A DNA stretch of 64,000 bases from assembly GCA_011037195.1 (NCBI GenBank), contig JAAEAF010002690.1:62001-126000 (forward strand). Direction: 5' to 3'. Origin of the DNA: Triatoma infestans. Taxonomy: Eukaryota; Arthropoda; Insecta; Hemiptera; Reduviidae. Under the pieces are notes generated by a model, which worked only from the letters and a program-made list of their open reading frames with translations, did not search any database and had not been told where the DNA came from. This document shows, one piece after another, positions 1 through 11,191 of the stretch. Position numbers and translations under genes: made by a program. Position 1 is the first letter of the stretch. Each line of letters opens with the position of its first letter.

Positions 1-840
1 TTGAAACAAACAAAAGTGTATTTTTCAAAATTTTGGACTTCCCTTTTTGGTATCCTTCCTCAGGAAAAAAAGTCAATTGGAAGTAAAATCCCAGATTATG
101 GCTAGAAGAGCTTTGATCTAGTGCGGTTATCTGATTGTAGGTATTTATTCATTGTAATAGCCATCCGAAGAAACTATGTGCAAAATTAATGTAATAAACT
201 TAATTAAAATTAAATTTTGAATAAAGTAAATTTTAAATTTCTATTCACTTCTGTTATGGGATGATCATTACTGGAATGGTCCGTAATAATCTCGTTCGGG
301 TCTGACGTGGAATATTTACAGGGAATTTGCGAATGTCTATTAAGAGGGTGTTCGAATTAAACATTTATCAAAAAGTGAAACTTTCGCTGAACCTACAAAT
401 ACACTGTAGCTAGTTGAGTACATATAAATCACTAGAAAACAAACTGAAAAATTCATATCTCAGCAGTCATATATTTCTAATTATAATTGCATTTAATTAA
501 TAGAATCTATTTTGCACACTACAGAATTGCTGTCTCACGTATTTCACAAAAAGCTAGATACAACAATTGCTTTTATTGCATTGAAATAGGCCAGTTAGCG
601 TATTGAAGTTCAACAGTTTGCAAGTATAGGGAAAAATAAATGGCCAATTGAATTGCAAAATTTAGAAAAGTAAAATGGATATAACTTGAAAAGGTACTTC
701 ATTTAATGCTAAGTATTTATTTAAAGAACCCCTTTGAAGTGCAATATAATTGTTTTTCCAACGGTTTCTTCAATTTTGTGGACATACAGAGTGGATATAA
801 ATGTGTAAAAGAGGGATTAATGCTCAAATTATAAGGGAAT
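1..840. other. AT-rich non-coding stretch
   Basis: No convincing ORF, RNA gene or repeat border was seen. The sequence is AT-rich with scattered homopolymers and is best read as intron or intergenic DNA. Confidence 0.5.
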
Positions 841-1085
841 TATAAGGGAAGAGGTTGCTAGCTTTATCCGGACGGCCCATCGGATGAAGATCACTTAGAC
901 GACCCCTCGAGGACCAGCCCCAGCTAGTCTGGAGAGGGCCCGTTTGAGGCATATTACGAGGCACCACACCGAAGTAACACCTAGCAGTTCCGGGGTGAGC
1001 GGATGCCTTGAGGGAGGAGAGATTTTTAGTTGCGAGTCCCACATTTCGAGCGGAAGCATTTTCCTCCCTCCATAAAAAAAAATGC
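841..1085 (-). mobile_element. GC-rich retroelement-like block
   Basis: This block is clearly richer in G+C than its surroundings. On the minus strand it can be read open across almost its whole length (99 codons to 824), including a stretch like SWGWSSRGRLSDLHPMGRPD. It ends on that strand in a repeated CTTATAATT tail, which would suit a retroelement 3' end. It is not recognisable as a host protein. A LINE untranslated region or a SINE body would both fit, and I cannot decide between them. Confidence 0.35.
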
Positions 1086-1496
1086 TCTAAATATCGAAAA
1101 ACACATTTATTTCTTTTACACATTTATTTTAAAGTCAGTCAACTTTTTCGGGCTATAAAATATAAAGCTTGTATAGAATAGTATCAAAAAGCATATCATT
1201 TTATCTTCCGCAATTCATGAGTGCTCTTTCCTAATTTGAAGCCATTTACCACAAAACCAATGTTTTACCTATTGTTATTTTTATTTAAAACCTTTTCAGT
1301 TTTGTCAACTGAATAAAACTTGGAGGAAATGTAATAAATAAACTAACAACATGGATTCGTGCAGTATCTGGCTTCAGAATAGAAAAGAACAATTTTTATT
1401 TACTATTTAACCGTGAAACACAAAACTGCAAGCACAAACATTCAATATTTCAGTTTGTTTTTCGGATAAAAGAGCATAAATATCTCTCTCTCTGTA

Positions 1497-1773
1497 TGTC
1501 CACTGAATTGTCGACTCACAGGACATCTGACGAAGCTAGGTTTGGAAAGTGATAATAGCACATGCAGACTCTGTGGGGAGATGGAGGAACCATTACTTCT
1601 CCAAACGGATTGCGAGGCTGCCACCCAGAGAAGATTTAAGAACCTGGTTGAAGTTGCTAGGTGGAAGAGGGGGGATATACCCTCCCTAGAGCCCGTCAAG
1701 TTATTAGGATTCCTTAGTGATCTAACCTGAGGGAGGTGCTGTAAATCAGTAAATCGTAAGTTCGCAGTGCCCC

Positions 1774-1808
<35 letters not shown>
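1497..1808 (+). mobile_element. 5'-truncated LINE 3' end with poly(A)
   Basis: Reading from about 1503 in one frame gives the C-terminal end of a non-LTR retrotransposon ORF2. It starts LNCRLTGHLTKLGL, followed by a zinc-knuckle start (CRLCGEMEE) and a tail ending in EPVKLLGFLSDLT with a stop at 1728-1730. The knuckle is decayed: the usual H-x4-C half is not clean. A short 3' UTR is followed by an uninterrupted run of about 35 A at 1774-1808. Most of the element is missing, as in 5'-truncated target-primed insertions. I cannot identify a target duplication with certainty. The clade is probably Jockey/CR1/R1-like. Confidence 0.7.
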
Positions 1809-1812
<4 letters not shown>

Positions 1813-2261
1813 TTGAAATGATGAAATCGTTGGAGGAATAATTATATTGCACTAAAAGAGGTTGCTTCTTTAAATAAATAGTTAGCTATACACTAAATTT
1901 TACATTTCTATTGTTTTTCGTCTTGTGAACTAAGAAATCCAATTCAAAAGTTTGCCAGTTTTTTCCTGATATACCTTTTAACTTTATCTAGAATATTATA
2001 TAAATTGTTTCATCGAAATCTCAATAAATTTACATGTTCTTTCACCCCTTAAATTCTTTATTGTGAACCTTTGATTTACAAAACAATCCTTCAAATATTA
2101 AACTGCCAATCCCATTCCAATAATAAAATTAAAATACTAAAAACATTAAGTTTCTGCTTGTCTGTTGAATTTTCTATATCATAAAATTAATTCTTAAAAT
2201 GTAATCTTATTTTTTTTTTTAAATGAAGAGCATTTATGTAAAAGTAACTGGATTATATAAT
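1809..2261. other. AT-rich non-coding stretch
   Basis: Nothing beyond AT-rich sequence and short homopolymers is seen here. Confidence 0.4.
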
Positions 2262-2535
2262 CTTTTAGGTTTCTGCGGCCATTTTCATGAAAAACACTGG
2301 AGTTTCCGGGTCAAATCCACGTCAACGGTTTGCTAGAAACTGACGTTTTGCCCATATTGTAATGAGCCTCTTCAGGGTAGTTACACCTTGAAAGCTAATG
2401 GGACAAACTTTTGAACAATTACTCCATTAGCTTTCAAGGTGTAACGACATTGAAGAGGCTCATTGCAATATGGGCGAAACGTCGGTTTCTAGCAAACCAT
2501 TGACGCGGTATCAACCCGAAAACTGTGAAATGCTA
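2262..2535. mobile_element. Family C foldback element with hammerhead-like cores
   Basis: Two arms of roughly 95 bp face each other across a spacer near 2385-2425. Each arm carries the same module. On the minus strand CTGAAGA (2369-2375) is followed by an extra G, a six-pair stem GCTCAT/ATGGGC and then AAAACGTC. On the plus strand TTGAAGA (2450-2456) leads through the same stem to GAAACGTC (2476-2483). Each copy therefore has one damaged core base (G12 to A in the first, C3 to T in the second). The outer sequence at 2262-2290 is shared with the 38433-38604 element. Confidence 0.65.
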
Positions 2536-4127
2536 TCATAGCTTTTACTGGCTTACATCTGTGAAAATCTCTTAGGAGAATGAAGATTGTCCCTTTATCT
2601 AGGATTATGGCTGCTCTATGTATATCCGAACTTAACAACCACAGAATAATACTTACTCAGAGACGACACAAGAGAGCCTTAAGGAAATTGTTAATTTGTG
2701 CAATTATAACTAATTGTTCAATATTCACAAGGAAAATCTTTAGCTTCACCATTTTACACAAAAACACACCCCCATATTTCTATACAAGACACCATAATGC
2801 ACTACACAACATAGACAAATAAGAAGAGCCGCAACAGTAGTTCTAATTGCAGTGGAGTTTTATCAAAACTGAAGAAAACATTATTCAGTAAGTTGCACAT
2901 CCGTGGGTTGGATTTTTAATCAAAACCTTTAGGTACTATCTGAACAGAATATCAAGTTTATGTTTCCTGGAACTCAAAACGCTGGAAACGCTATTTCAAA
3001 AAAAATCTGACGCTACTGAAAGCGACTTGTTTTTTTTTTGTTTCTCTTTGGTAGTAACCCTATCATTGGGGAGTTTATTTTCTACATGCACCACACCTTC
3101 GGTACCACATGTAATTAAAATACATTAATATAAACTTTAATTTAAATAAATATTATGTACACAGATTATCAAAAGAAAATTAAATAATTTCAGATGACAA
3201 ATTTCAATTAAAAACAGTAATAGTATGTGAGTAATGTGAGTAAAACAGTTATAATATGTGAGCAATGATTTGGTAGTATGAATAATGATCATATTTGATA
3301 TTAATTATTATATTTGACATTTGGTAGTATCAAATTTAATAATATGAAGAATGAACAATAACAATACGTGCAGATAAGATGAAAAGTTTATAAATTATTT
3401 AATTGTGCTAAATTGATGTTATTTACAAATTTACTAAATATTTCTATGTTATTTTCCGTGTATAAATTTGCTTCTTGCGATCGGACAACTTTCCCCTTGT
3501 AGCGTAATATGCCGGACTAATTGGGCTCTACTTCTCTCCAGTAATGGACAGTCAAATAAGACAGAAAGCTATTTGTGCAGTAAATAAGACAAAGTACAAA
3601 CTGGGCGGTCCAAATTTCTTATTTTGTATAAAAATATTTTGGACTCATTGGAATAATTTAAAAGAGACATTTTATCATGTTAATTATATACGCTACTGTT
3701 TCAAATTGATCTTCGAAAAGAATGTGGACCATGAACTTTTACAAGGACATTTCAGTTAAAAATAGGTCAACCGGAAATACCACATTCATGAAATTTATTT
3801 TCTTTAGAGCCTTTTTGTCTATAAAACTTTTAAATAATAAACGAGTTTAGTATCTGTTATATGTAGAAAACACTTCCTGTACTTTCGGTGTTAATGAAAT
3901 TGTATTTAATTGTAGAATTTGTGAACGAAAAAGCAAGAAAAGTTGTTTAGGATTTTTCCTATTCTAATCTTTATTTTTGAATGTTTAATTAGTTAATTTT
4001 TTTTTTTAAATAAAGGAAAGTTTGTTTGCAATAAATTGTTCAGTAATTAACAGAATATTAAGGTGTAAAAAAGAATACAAAGTTTGTTGTTAAACAAAAC
4101 AATAGGTTCTGTAATCTAGTGGGGGGC
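2536..4127. other. AT-rich non-coding stretch
   Basis: Only short unsupported ORFs occur (for example at 2580-2822 and 3544-3759), with no recognisable domain and no splice context. No clear repeat border was seen. Confidence 0.4.
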
Positions 4128-4469
4128 ACGACTTTCTCTTACTGCAAAGTTCTACAAAGTTAAAATTGACTATTATTCTTTTTAATCGTATAATTCTCAC
4201 TAGATTTTTAGTTGCCTTCAATTTTCATGAATGGGAAGGATCTAAACTTTAAAAACACGACTATACTGAGGAAAGCATCATCTTCTCCTTCCTCAAAACC
4301 ACCTCAAATGACTTTTCTAAGAGAAAGTTTTAAACAAAAGTGACAGGTCTCTGCATGCACAGTTAGTGCGACAATTTAATAGGAAGCAGAAAACTAAAAA
4401 AAAAAAAAAACTGTTCATTAAAGTCGCACTTTCGGTCAACCGATTTTCTTCAAATTCGAAATTTTCGCA

Positions 4470-4500
<31 letters not shown>

Positions 4501-4860
4501 CTGATTAATATTATAACGGATTATAGAATCGTATGTTAAATTAAAATAACACTTTAGAAGAAAGAATATCCCCGAATTTCCCTCAAAAATGCGACCTTAA
4601 ATGAATTTTTCCAGAGAAATTTGCCAAATAAAAGATGTAGCTCTTTGTATGTGTTAGTTGATTAAGTTTAAAGAAAATCATTGAAGCCGTTTATCGAGAA
4701 AATGTTATAAAAAAAAAACTTCTTCCGGTTAATCAATTTTTGACCAAAATCTTATTATTAGTTCCCATATAGTGAAACAAATTAAACATGTAACACGACA
4801 CACACACACACACACTACACAGTTACATACACATGAACATAATACTTCCTCTTACAGCTG
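4128..4860 (+). repeat. Family E dispersed repeat, copy
   Basis: It begins near ACGACTTTCTCTTACTGC, which matches the left end of the full copy at 31219. It contains the family landmarks GTCGCACTTTCGGTCAACC (near 4423), an ATAGAATCGTAT stretch, a block with CAAAAATGCGACCTTAAATG, TTTAAAGAAAATCATTGAAGCC and an AC-repeat near 4798. The right end is not seen. A TA microsatellite at 4470-4496 lies inside. Confidence 0.6.
4470..4496. repeat. (TA)n microsatellite
   Basis: An uninterrupted TA run of about 27 bp inside a family E copy. Confidence 0.9.
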
Positions 4861-6168
4861 TAAACAAACGTAAAAATGAGAAACTATTCACGAATAAATA
4901 GAGAGAGAGAGAGATCTGACAAATAAATCTGGAATGAAAAAAAAGAGTCCTATTTCAATTTCTGTCCATCAACACTGCCAACTTTAAGATACAAAAAAAA
5001 AATTAAAAAAAGGATAGTAGTTCACTGTTTTTGCTCAACTAACCGTTAAAATGATTGACATTATCTAAATGTAACGCCCATCGCATTCTATCACCAGTGA
5101 ATAGATAAATTTATATATTTTATACTTTTTTTTGTTTTGTTTTAGAATTATTTCAGCTGTTTGGATTTCTTCGTAAAAGAAAAAGAAAAAAAAAAAAACA
5201 GAAAAGAAAAATAACTGGTGTGAAAGTGTTTCTCTTGCTGACGTCACTGACATTATTGACAACTTTATTTCAAACTTGGAATTTGTTGACTAAATTTTAA
5301 CTGACCTCAATATAATACGTACAACTGGAAGAACCAAAACTAAAAAAAGCACTTCCTTCTCCCCCTTTAACAATAAAGTTCTGTTTAAAAACTATTATTT
5401 AATATTAATTTCAGCTGTTTACTTTTTCAATGGCTGTATTTCAGTTAGGAAACATTTCTAGACCTTAAGCTGTGGATCTCGAGTCATGGGACACATGACA
5501 ATAATTCTTCGCTTAGACGAACTGCCACCAGTAAGTATGTGGACCAGTGATTGTTCGAATGTTCTATGTTTCATATTGACAATTTTCTATTGGAATGTTC
5601 AAAATACACTAATAAGTTGAATATTCTAAACAATATTAAAAGAGACACTACATGATAAAACTGATTTTGTTCTGATTATCTGGTTACTTAGAGTTTACTT
5701 TACTAACAATCAGTTTTGGTCGCCCTGATTCGGTTATGTCTGAGAAAAAAATTATAATTATTTTACAATATCGTTAAATAAGAGTTGACTGTTCTGACTT
5801 GGTCAGTCAGAATCGGTAATGAAAGCATTGATAACGACTAGGAAAGAATCTGACAGAATGCTTTCCGACAAAAAAAACCTTTATTCGAAATTCCAAGTTT
5901 TACTTGAAGTATTTATTAATTTATTAGCGATTTTATGAAGCTCTACCAATTTTCATTAATTAGTGTATTTACTACAAATATAAATGATATTTCAATTTTA
6001 TTTCAATATTTAATTTCAATTTTGGGTGATGTGGCATTAAGCTTCACTCTAATTAAAACGCCTTAACAATATATGTATTACATATGTTCACTTCTTATCA
6101 GCAAAAAAGATTAGCCTTTTATCAGCAAGCTTAGATGAATGCTCTTGAAATATATAATAGGCTTCATG
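4861..6168. other. AT-rich non-coding stretch
   Basis: There is a GA-rich run near 4901-4914 and an A/T-rich stretch around 5130-5210. No supported gene is present. Confidence 0.4.
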
Positions 6169-6230
6169 CCACTATTACGGATCCAAATAGAATAAATATA
6201 TATTTATTTTATTTGGATCCGTAATAGTGG
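6169..6230. repeat. 62-bp near-perfect palindrome
   Basis: The left arm starts CCACTATTACGGATCCAAAT and the right arm ends ATTTGGATCCGTAATAGTGG. The A/T-rich centre also pairs, so the whole 62 bp folds with only one non-Watson-Crick position. TATATAAT is present just outside both ends (6151-6158 and 6231-6238), which may be a target duplication. This could be a very short foldback MITE or a stem of a lost longer element. Confidence 0.75.
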
Positions 6231-6238
6231 TATATAAT

Positions 6239-7490
6239 GGGAGAGCAAAATGGAGAGAATTTAGGTCTGGTTGATGACATGAGAAGACTTTGTTAACACT
6301 GGTTAACTAGTATATTAATAAAGAGACACAGTCTGCCTGGACTTTACAGTAGAGAATGGTTAAGGTAGAGTGGAATGACATGTAGTGACCGGCGAGATTG
6401 AACTCTAGTGAACTGTATATTTCTGGACTGTCCGTTGCTGTATTTATCTGGTTTCTCCCACTCTAGTCCGAGAGAGTGGTTGGGTTCGTTTCTCTTCTCT
6501 CTACCCTCTTTGGTTGCTATTTGGTTTTACAATATCGTTCTAGTTGGTTTTACATTCTCTTCTATGTACGATTTTATTCTGAATTTTGTGTTACTGCTGC
6601 AGGAGGATGTAAGATGTTCAAGATGGTTTTTCGAAAAACAGTTTCCATTGGAATAATGCATACTTTACATGTAAATACAACAAACGTGGTTTTTAGAGAA
6701 TCCTTTCTCTCCCTTCACTGAATAAGTGAATGTTTTGTATACGTATATGTAGGTACACTAGTCATTTGGTTTTGGAAATCTTCCTACTTTAGTAGAAAAT
6801 ACAGGTTTGCGAAGTTCGTGAAAACAGATTGAAAACATTCTTTACAGGTGAATACATAAACATAACTATCTAGTCCATTATTTTGATTTTTCCAAAAAAA
6901 ATAAAAAAAAAGAATCGTTAGATTAGAATTGTTTTTTGAAAGCTGTGTTTCTTTTTGTCCAACAGTGACATTTCTATAATAATTTAAGTACCACAAATCG
7001 TTTTTAGGTAATTAAGTGTGTTGTAACATTCCAAGTTTTGAATGAACGAATTGTGGAAAGAGATAGTCGTGTGACGGCTGGCATCAGATTTCTTTGCCGG
7101 AATCCAAGCTTCCTTCCACTCTTTGGAGGTTTAAGCCTCTACATTCATTCATGATTATATGGTGAACTTCATATTGCCCAGAGAAGCTTTGTTCACTCCT
7201 AAATGTCAAACAATACGTCGAAGCAGGCAAGTTATAATGAACACACAGTTTTTACAGTGTCTTTGGCTCTTAGAAATGATTCTTACCTAAAACGTTATCC
7301 AATACTTAATTTAGGCAGACGCCAAAACCTCAATGTAAAAATCGCCAAAAAAAAAAATCAATATTTGTTCGTGTTTGTAGAAATTAGTCAATTTCGGAAT
7401 TTACGACTTAGTGTTTTATGGAAGAGGTGATAATGCTAAAAATTCTAAAGCTTGTAACAATATTGAGCATAAGTAAATAATTGTTTATTT
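6239..7490. other. Non-coding, possible LTR-like debris
   Basis: 6240-6440 weakly resembles the blocks at 19812-20130 and 62985-63315. The ORFs at 6408-6721 overlap in different frames and match nothing I know. The rest of the stretch to 7490 shows nothing recognisable. It would be downstream intron for the minus-strand exon at 7497-7592. Confidence 0.3.
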
Positions 7491-7496
7491 ACTTAC

Positions 7497-7592
7497 CGGT
7501 TTGTAACCCGAAGCTTTAAGCAACCTGACAAGACAAGCGGCTTGTGAACAATCAAGTTTCACACTAAAATCTTGATCCTCGTCCAATGGCAT
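7497..7592 (-). CDS. Candidate first coding exon of a host gene
   Basis: On the minus strand an ATG at 7592-7590 opens exactly 32 codons (MPLDEDQDFS at the start, LLKASGYKP at the end). The reading then meets a consensus splice donor, CCG|GTAAGT, at 7497/7496, giving a phase-0 exon. An in-frame TAA lies three codons upstream, so the ATG is the first usable start. The peptide is acidic at its start, then balanced, with no low-complexity A/T codons, unlike chance ORFs nearby. A CTCTAG about 25 bp upstream could be an acceptor if the 5' UTR is split; the region 7860-7985 is locally less AT-rich and could hold the promoter. I do not recognise the protein. The remaining exons should lie below 7490 or outside the window. 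Confidence 0.5.
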
Positions 7593-8819
7593 TTCACTTT
7601 ATTTGTTTAGAAAACACTAGAGATGCAATAAAACTTTTCTCTAACACTACTACAAACACGATAAAACTATATTCATAATTAATACACACAATGTAATGTC
7701 CTGGCTAACAATACTGTACGTGAAAATAAAAATATCATGTTTATTGATAATAAACTGAAAATTACGAACCGAAATCGGGATTTAAGAATTAAAGAGAGTA
7801 CAATTTAACGAGTTTAAAAGGAATCAAGAAACTAAAGTTATAAAGAAGTGTAATAGCACAGGGAGCTCCGTCTATACACTGTGCTGCACTGTCTCAAAGA
7901 AATAATTCTGGTCTATATCTGGTGGAGCGCGCCAAGCCGTATGTCTGTCTGTAAGTCAGACTACACCAGTTCCCCTCTTTAACATTTTAACTTCTATGAC
8001 ACATACAGATAGTAGTACACTGAGCCAACATTTCTTCATTATCGCACAAAAACTTATCGCATACTTTCTTTTGTATAAACGTACCGTTACTTTACACTTT
8101 CATGTTCTCAAAACATCGATGTTACTATTTCATTCACAAAAAGAAATAATAAACAAACATTGACTAAAAAAAACCACACATGTTATACATAAACCAACAC
8201 ATTATGTTACTTCATAAGTTATTCACTAATAAATCACCGAACAATAAACCACTACATGTGTTTGTTAATATATTAAACGAGGTAAAGGACAACTCACATA
8301 CTGTCTAAAAATATCTCAAACGTTTTTACTTCTTCCCATATCAACAAGGTGCGACAAGTAACAGAATCATCTTAGATTTCTGAAACTGAGCAGTAGTAAA
8401 CACGGTTACGGTCCTTTTAAATTCAAAACAATAATGTAAAATTGTTTACTGCGATTTTATTGAACAATATTCCTCGGAGAGCAAACTTTGTGCTACTCAA
8501 AGCTCTCCTCTGGGTTCATAAGACTGCTTATAGGAAATCAATAAAACGCCGAGTTTAGAACGAAAATCCTGTGTCAAATCCACCTATGATTCACAAAAGC
8601 CCGAATCAATCGAGCAATAACCTTAAAGGGAAACAGGCACTCCGTCCTGACCAAAAGATTCTGAATCTAATCTCATCATAATAAGATAAGATGAATGACA
8701 AATGGACTGTGGTATATGTCCCAATACGCAGAGATGACTTCTTACACCAACAAGTTCTGAAGATAGGTCCTAAAGAAAGTACCACCGCAACATACCGCTA
8801 TGAATGAACATTTTTTATT
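7593..8819. other. Upstream region of the candidate exon, otherwise empty
   Basis: This holds possible 5' UTR and promoter sequence for the minus-strand exon at 7497-7592, with a mildly GC-richer patch at 7860-7985 (GGAGCTCC, GGAGCGCGCC). No core promoter element can be called with confidence. The rest is AT-rich and featureless. Confidence 0.3.
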
Positions 8820-9280
8820 CTCCAAATCTATTTTGTGAAGGAAATTTTTTGTCTTAAAACAGAGCGAACATGAAAAAAATCCATTACACTCCGATAGTTA
8901 TTTATGGTTGTAGATAATATGAAAAGTTGAAAGAAAAGAAAGTTTGACACCGTTTTCTAGAAAATCGCAAAAAAGTGAAAAAGCCATTCAGTAAAGTCGC
9001 ATTTCCGGGTGACGGAAATTTACCCGAAACTTTTGTGTATTAATGTGAGGTGATAGACGAAATACCAAGTTTGAGCCAACTGCGTTTTCTTTGTTTTTGA
9101 GACATTTTGTTCAACCACACACTCATACACAGATATAAATTGTAGACTGTTCGATAAAAATAATTTTTTCTGACTCAGGAGACCTCAATATATGTATTTC
9201 CGGTGAAAAACTGCGGTTTCAAAATTTGACAAAACGCAATACTTCCTCTTACCAAGAGTAAGAGAATGCAGTCAATGGAC
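8820..9280 (+). repeat. Family E dispersed repeat, 3' part
   Basis: It carries the family landmarks in order: TAAAGTCGCATTTCCGG, ATACCAAGTTTGAGCC, a short CA-rich patch, GACTCAGGAGACCTCAA, TTTCCGGTGAAAA, CAAAATTTGACA, CGCAATACTTCCTCTTAC and a terminal AGAGTAAGAGAA at about 9255-9268. It is diverged from the 31219-32033 copy. Confidence 0.6.
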
Positions 9281-10044
9281 TGCTAGAGGGTTGGGACCTG
9301 TAAATAAATATATTATATGGGGGATATAAATGTCGAAAAATGGGTAAATTGAGAGATTTATTTTATATATATCCCCCCCCCCACCCATAAATATTATAAC
9401 CATTATTCTCTTTGTTTATTGAATGACCCTCGTAAATAGGTAATTTAGGTACATTGTTTATGCGAAGTGAGTGATAATGATGATGTTGTTTTCCTGATCA
9501 TTATTAACGTCAAGATGAACAATAACAAAATGTATGTAGCCCTATTGTTTGGTAAACCTATTGATTACTATAAACCTATTATAATATATGAAATATACAT
9601 AAAGCGTCAAACTATTGGGATATATAATAGGTTATTTTGTTTAAATAAGCCCCAAATATTCCTTATCATTAATTAATTTCAAAAACAACTTGATTACAAC
9701 AAAATTGTTCATCCATAAAACTGTAAATAATTTATCTCATCTATCATTATTTTGGAACCATTATGAACTTTTTATACACGGTGATGTAAGAAAGAGAGAA
9801 AACTGAAACAAGAAAACTGATAAAATGGGCAAATAATGGGCCACCCCAGTTGTATATCTCAAATTAGAAAACTCTGGCCCATTATATTTGAGACAACAGT
9901 GGATGTGGCTTGTAATTGACATAATGACTAATGAATGTAATGGACAAATATTTAGCCATTATTATATTTTTTTTGCCCCCACCATTTCTGTCGGTTGCAA
10001 ACTTTTATAGAATGTTTTTTTTCCTTATAAATGACCAAAAATAA
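9281..10044. other. AT-rich non-coding stretch
   Basis: There is a C-run at about 9373-9381 and otherwise A/T-rich sequence. A weak inverted similarity at 9840-9915 was not strong enough to call. Confidence 0.4.
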
Positions 10045-10841
10045 CCTGGTAATTATTGCGCTTCATTAAAACTGGTTTCAGAATTTATTTTTTTTTGCAG
10101 TCCTTTAATGGTCCACGTCTGAAGATTACAATTTAGGTTTCTTAAAAAACTAGGGCGATCTACTTCAATTAGTAATTTTCTTGGATAACAATATCTTTTA
10201 AATTTTGTACTTTCTCTTACTTCTAATAAACGGAAGTATTGCGATCGTGTTAAATTTTCTAAATTGTGTATTTTACCGGAAATACATGTATTGGAGGTAC
10301 GCTAACTACGAAAAAATTGTATTTACCGAATTGTCTATATGGGTATGTGTGAACAAAATATTGTTAGGACGCTCAAACTTGGTATTTTGAGTTTAATGAA
10401 GTTCTTTAAACTTCGTAAACTATCTATATACTTTTTTTTTTTAAATATATTCCCGGAATAACTGATTTCTGGGGGGTGTGTTAAGCTTTCCTTTAAAATA
10501 CCACTTCACTACGAGTATGGTTTTGCTATCTCTATAATATTAATATAGATTAGAATCATTACCAGTATTCCAAATTTAAAGAAAACCAGTCAACCGGAAG
10601 TGCGATTTGATAGGACCATATATGGTCAGACAGTATAAAAAGAATAAAGGAAATCATTATTATAAAAATTAAATGACATATAAGAAAAAGAAAAAAGAAG
10701 AAAATAAATTCAAACGGTATCTGTCATGACAGTTGCATCAACGTAGCGTTTTTAAATACGTTCCCCCCCCACCATAAACCCACTAAGCCCTACAACTACA
10801 CCCAGTGTACCCACAACCCAACTCAATGTTCATATCTTCTT
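10045..10841. repeat. 0.8-kb direct repeat, left copy
   Basis: This 797-bp block recurs at 15726-16523 in the same orientation with a few percent differences (scattered substitutions and 1-4 bp indels, densest near the right end). It starts CCTGGTAATTATTGCG and ends CATATCTTCTT. It includes a minus-oriented family E copy from about 10190 (TACTTTCTCTTACTTC...) to 10640 (CCAGTCAACCGGAAGTGCG). Its right end abuts the 3' tail of the LINE exactly. Confidence 0.9.
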
Positions 10842-11191
10842 GAATGAATGAATGTGTTATATTGAATAAATTACAATACATTTCTATAAAAAACAAATAA
10901 TTAACAACTCATAGACATGGAATATATCCGTCTGTCGAGGTCTGTGTTATCAATTACTTTAGAAGAATACCAGAAAAACAAAAATAATAATAATAAAAAA
11001 ATACATAAAAACAAATAAATGGTAATGTATACAAGCTGAAACAATCGATACAATTAACATATTAACTGTATTATAATAAAATAAAATGAAATAAAAGAAA
11101 AATTAAAATAACTAAAAAATAAATCTTTACAATAATGAGTGTTTGGGAAAAACTAAGGCATGTTGCACAAACTTTACTAACTGGTACCAGT

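Noticed and set aside
1442..1852. 136-codon minus-strand ORF
   Set aside because: It is the reverse of a LINE 3' end and includes a long F-run from the poly(A) tail; the plus-strand reading is the real one.
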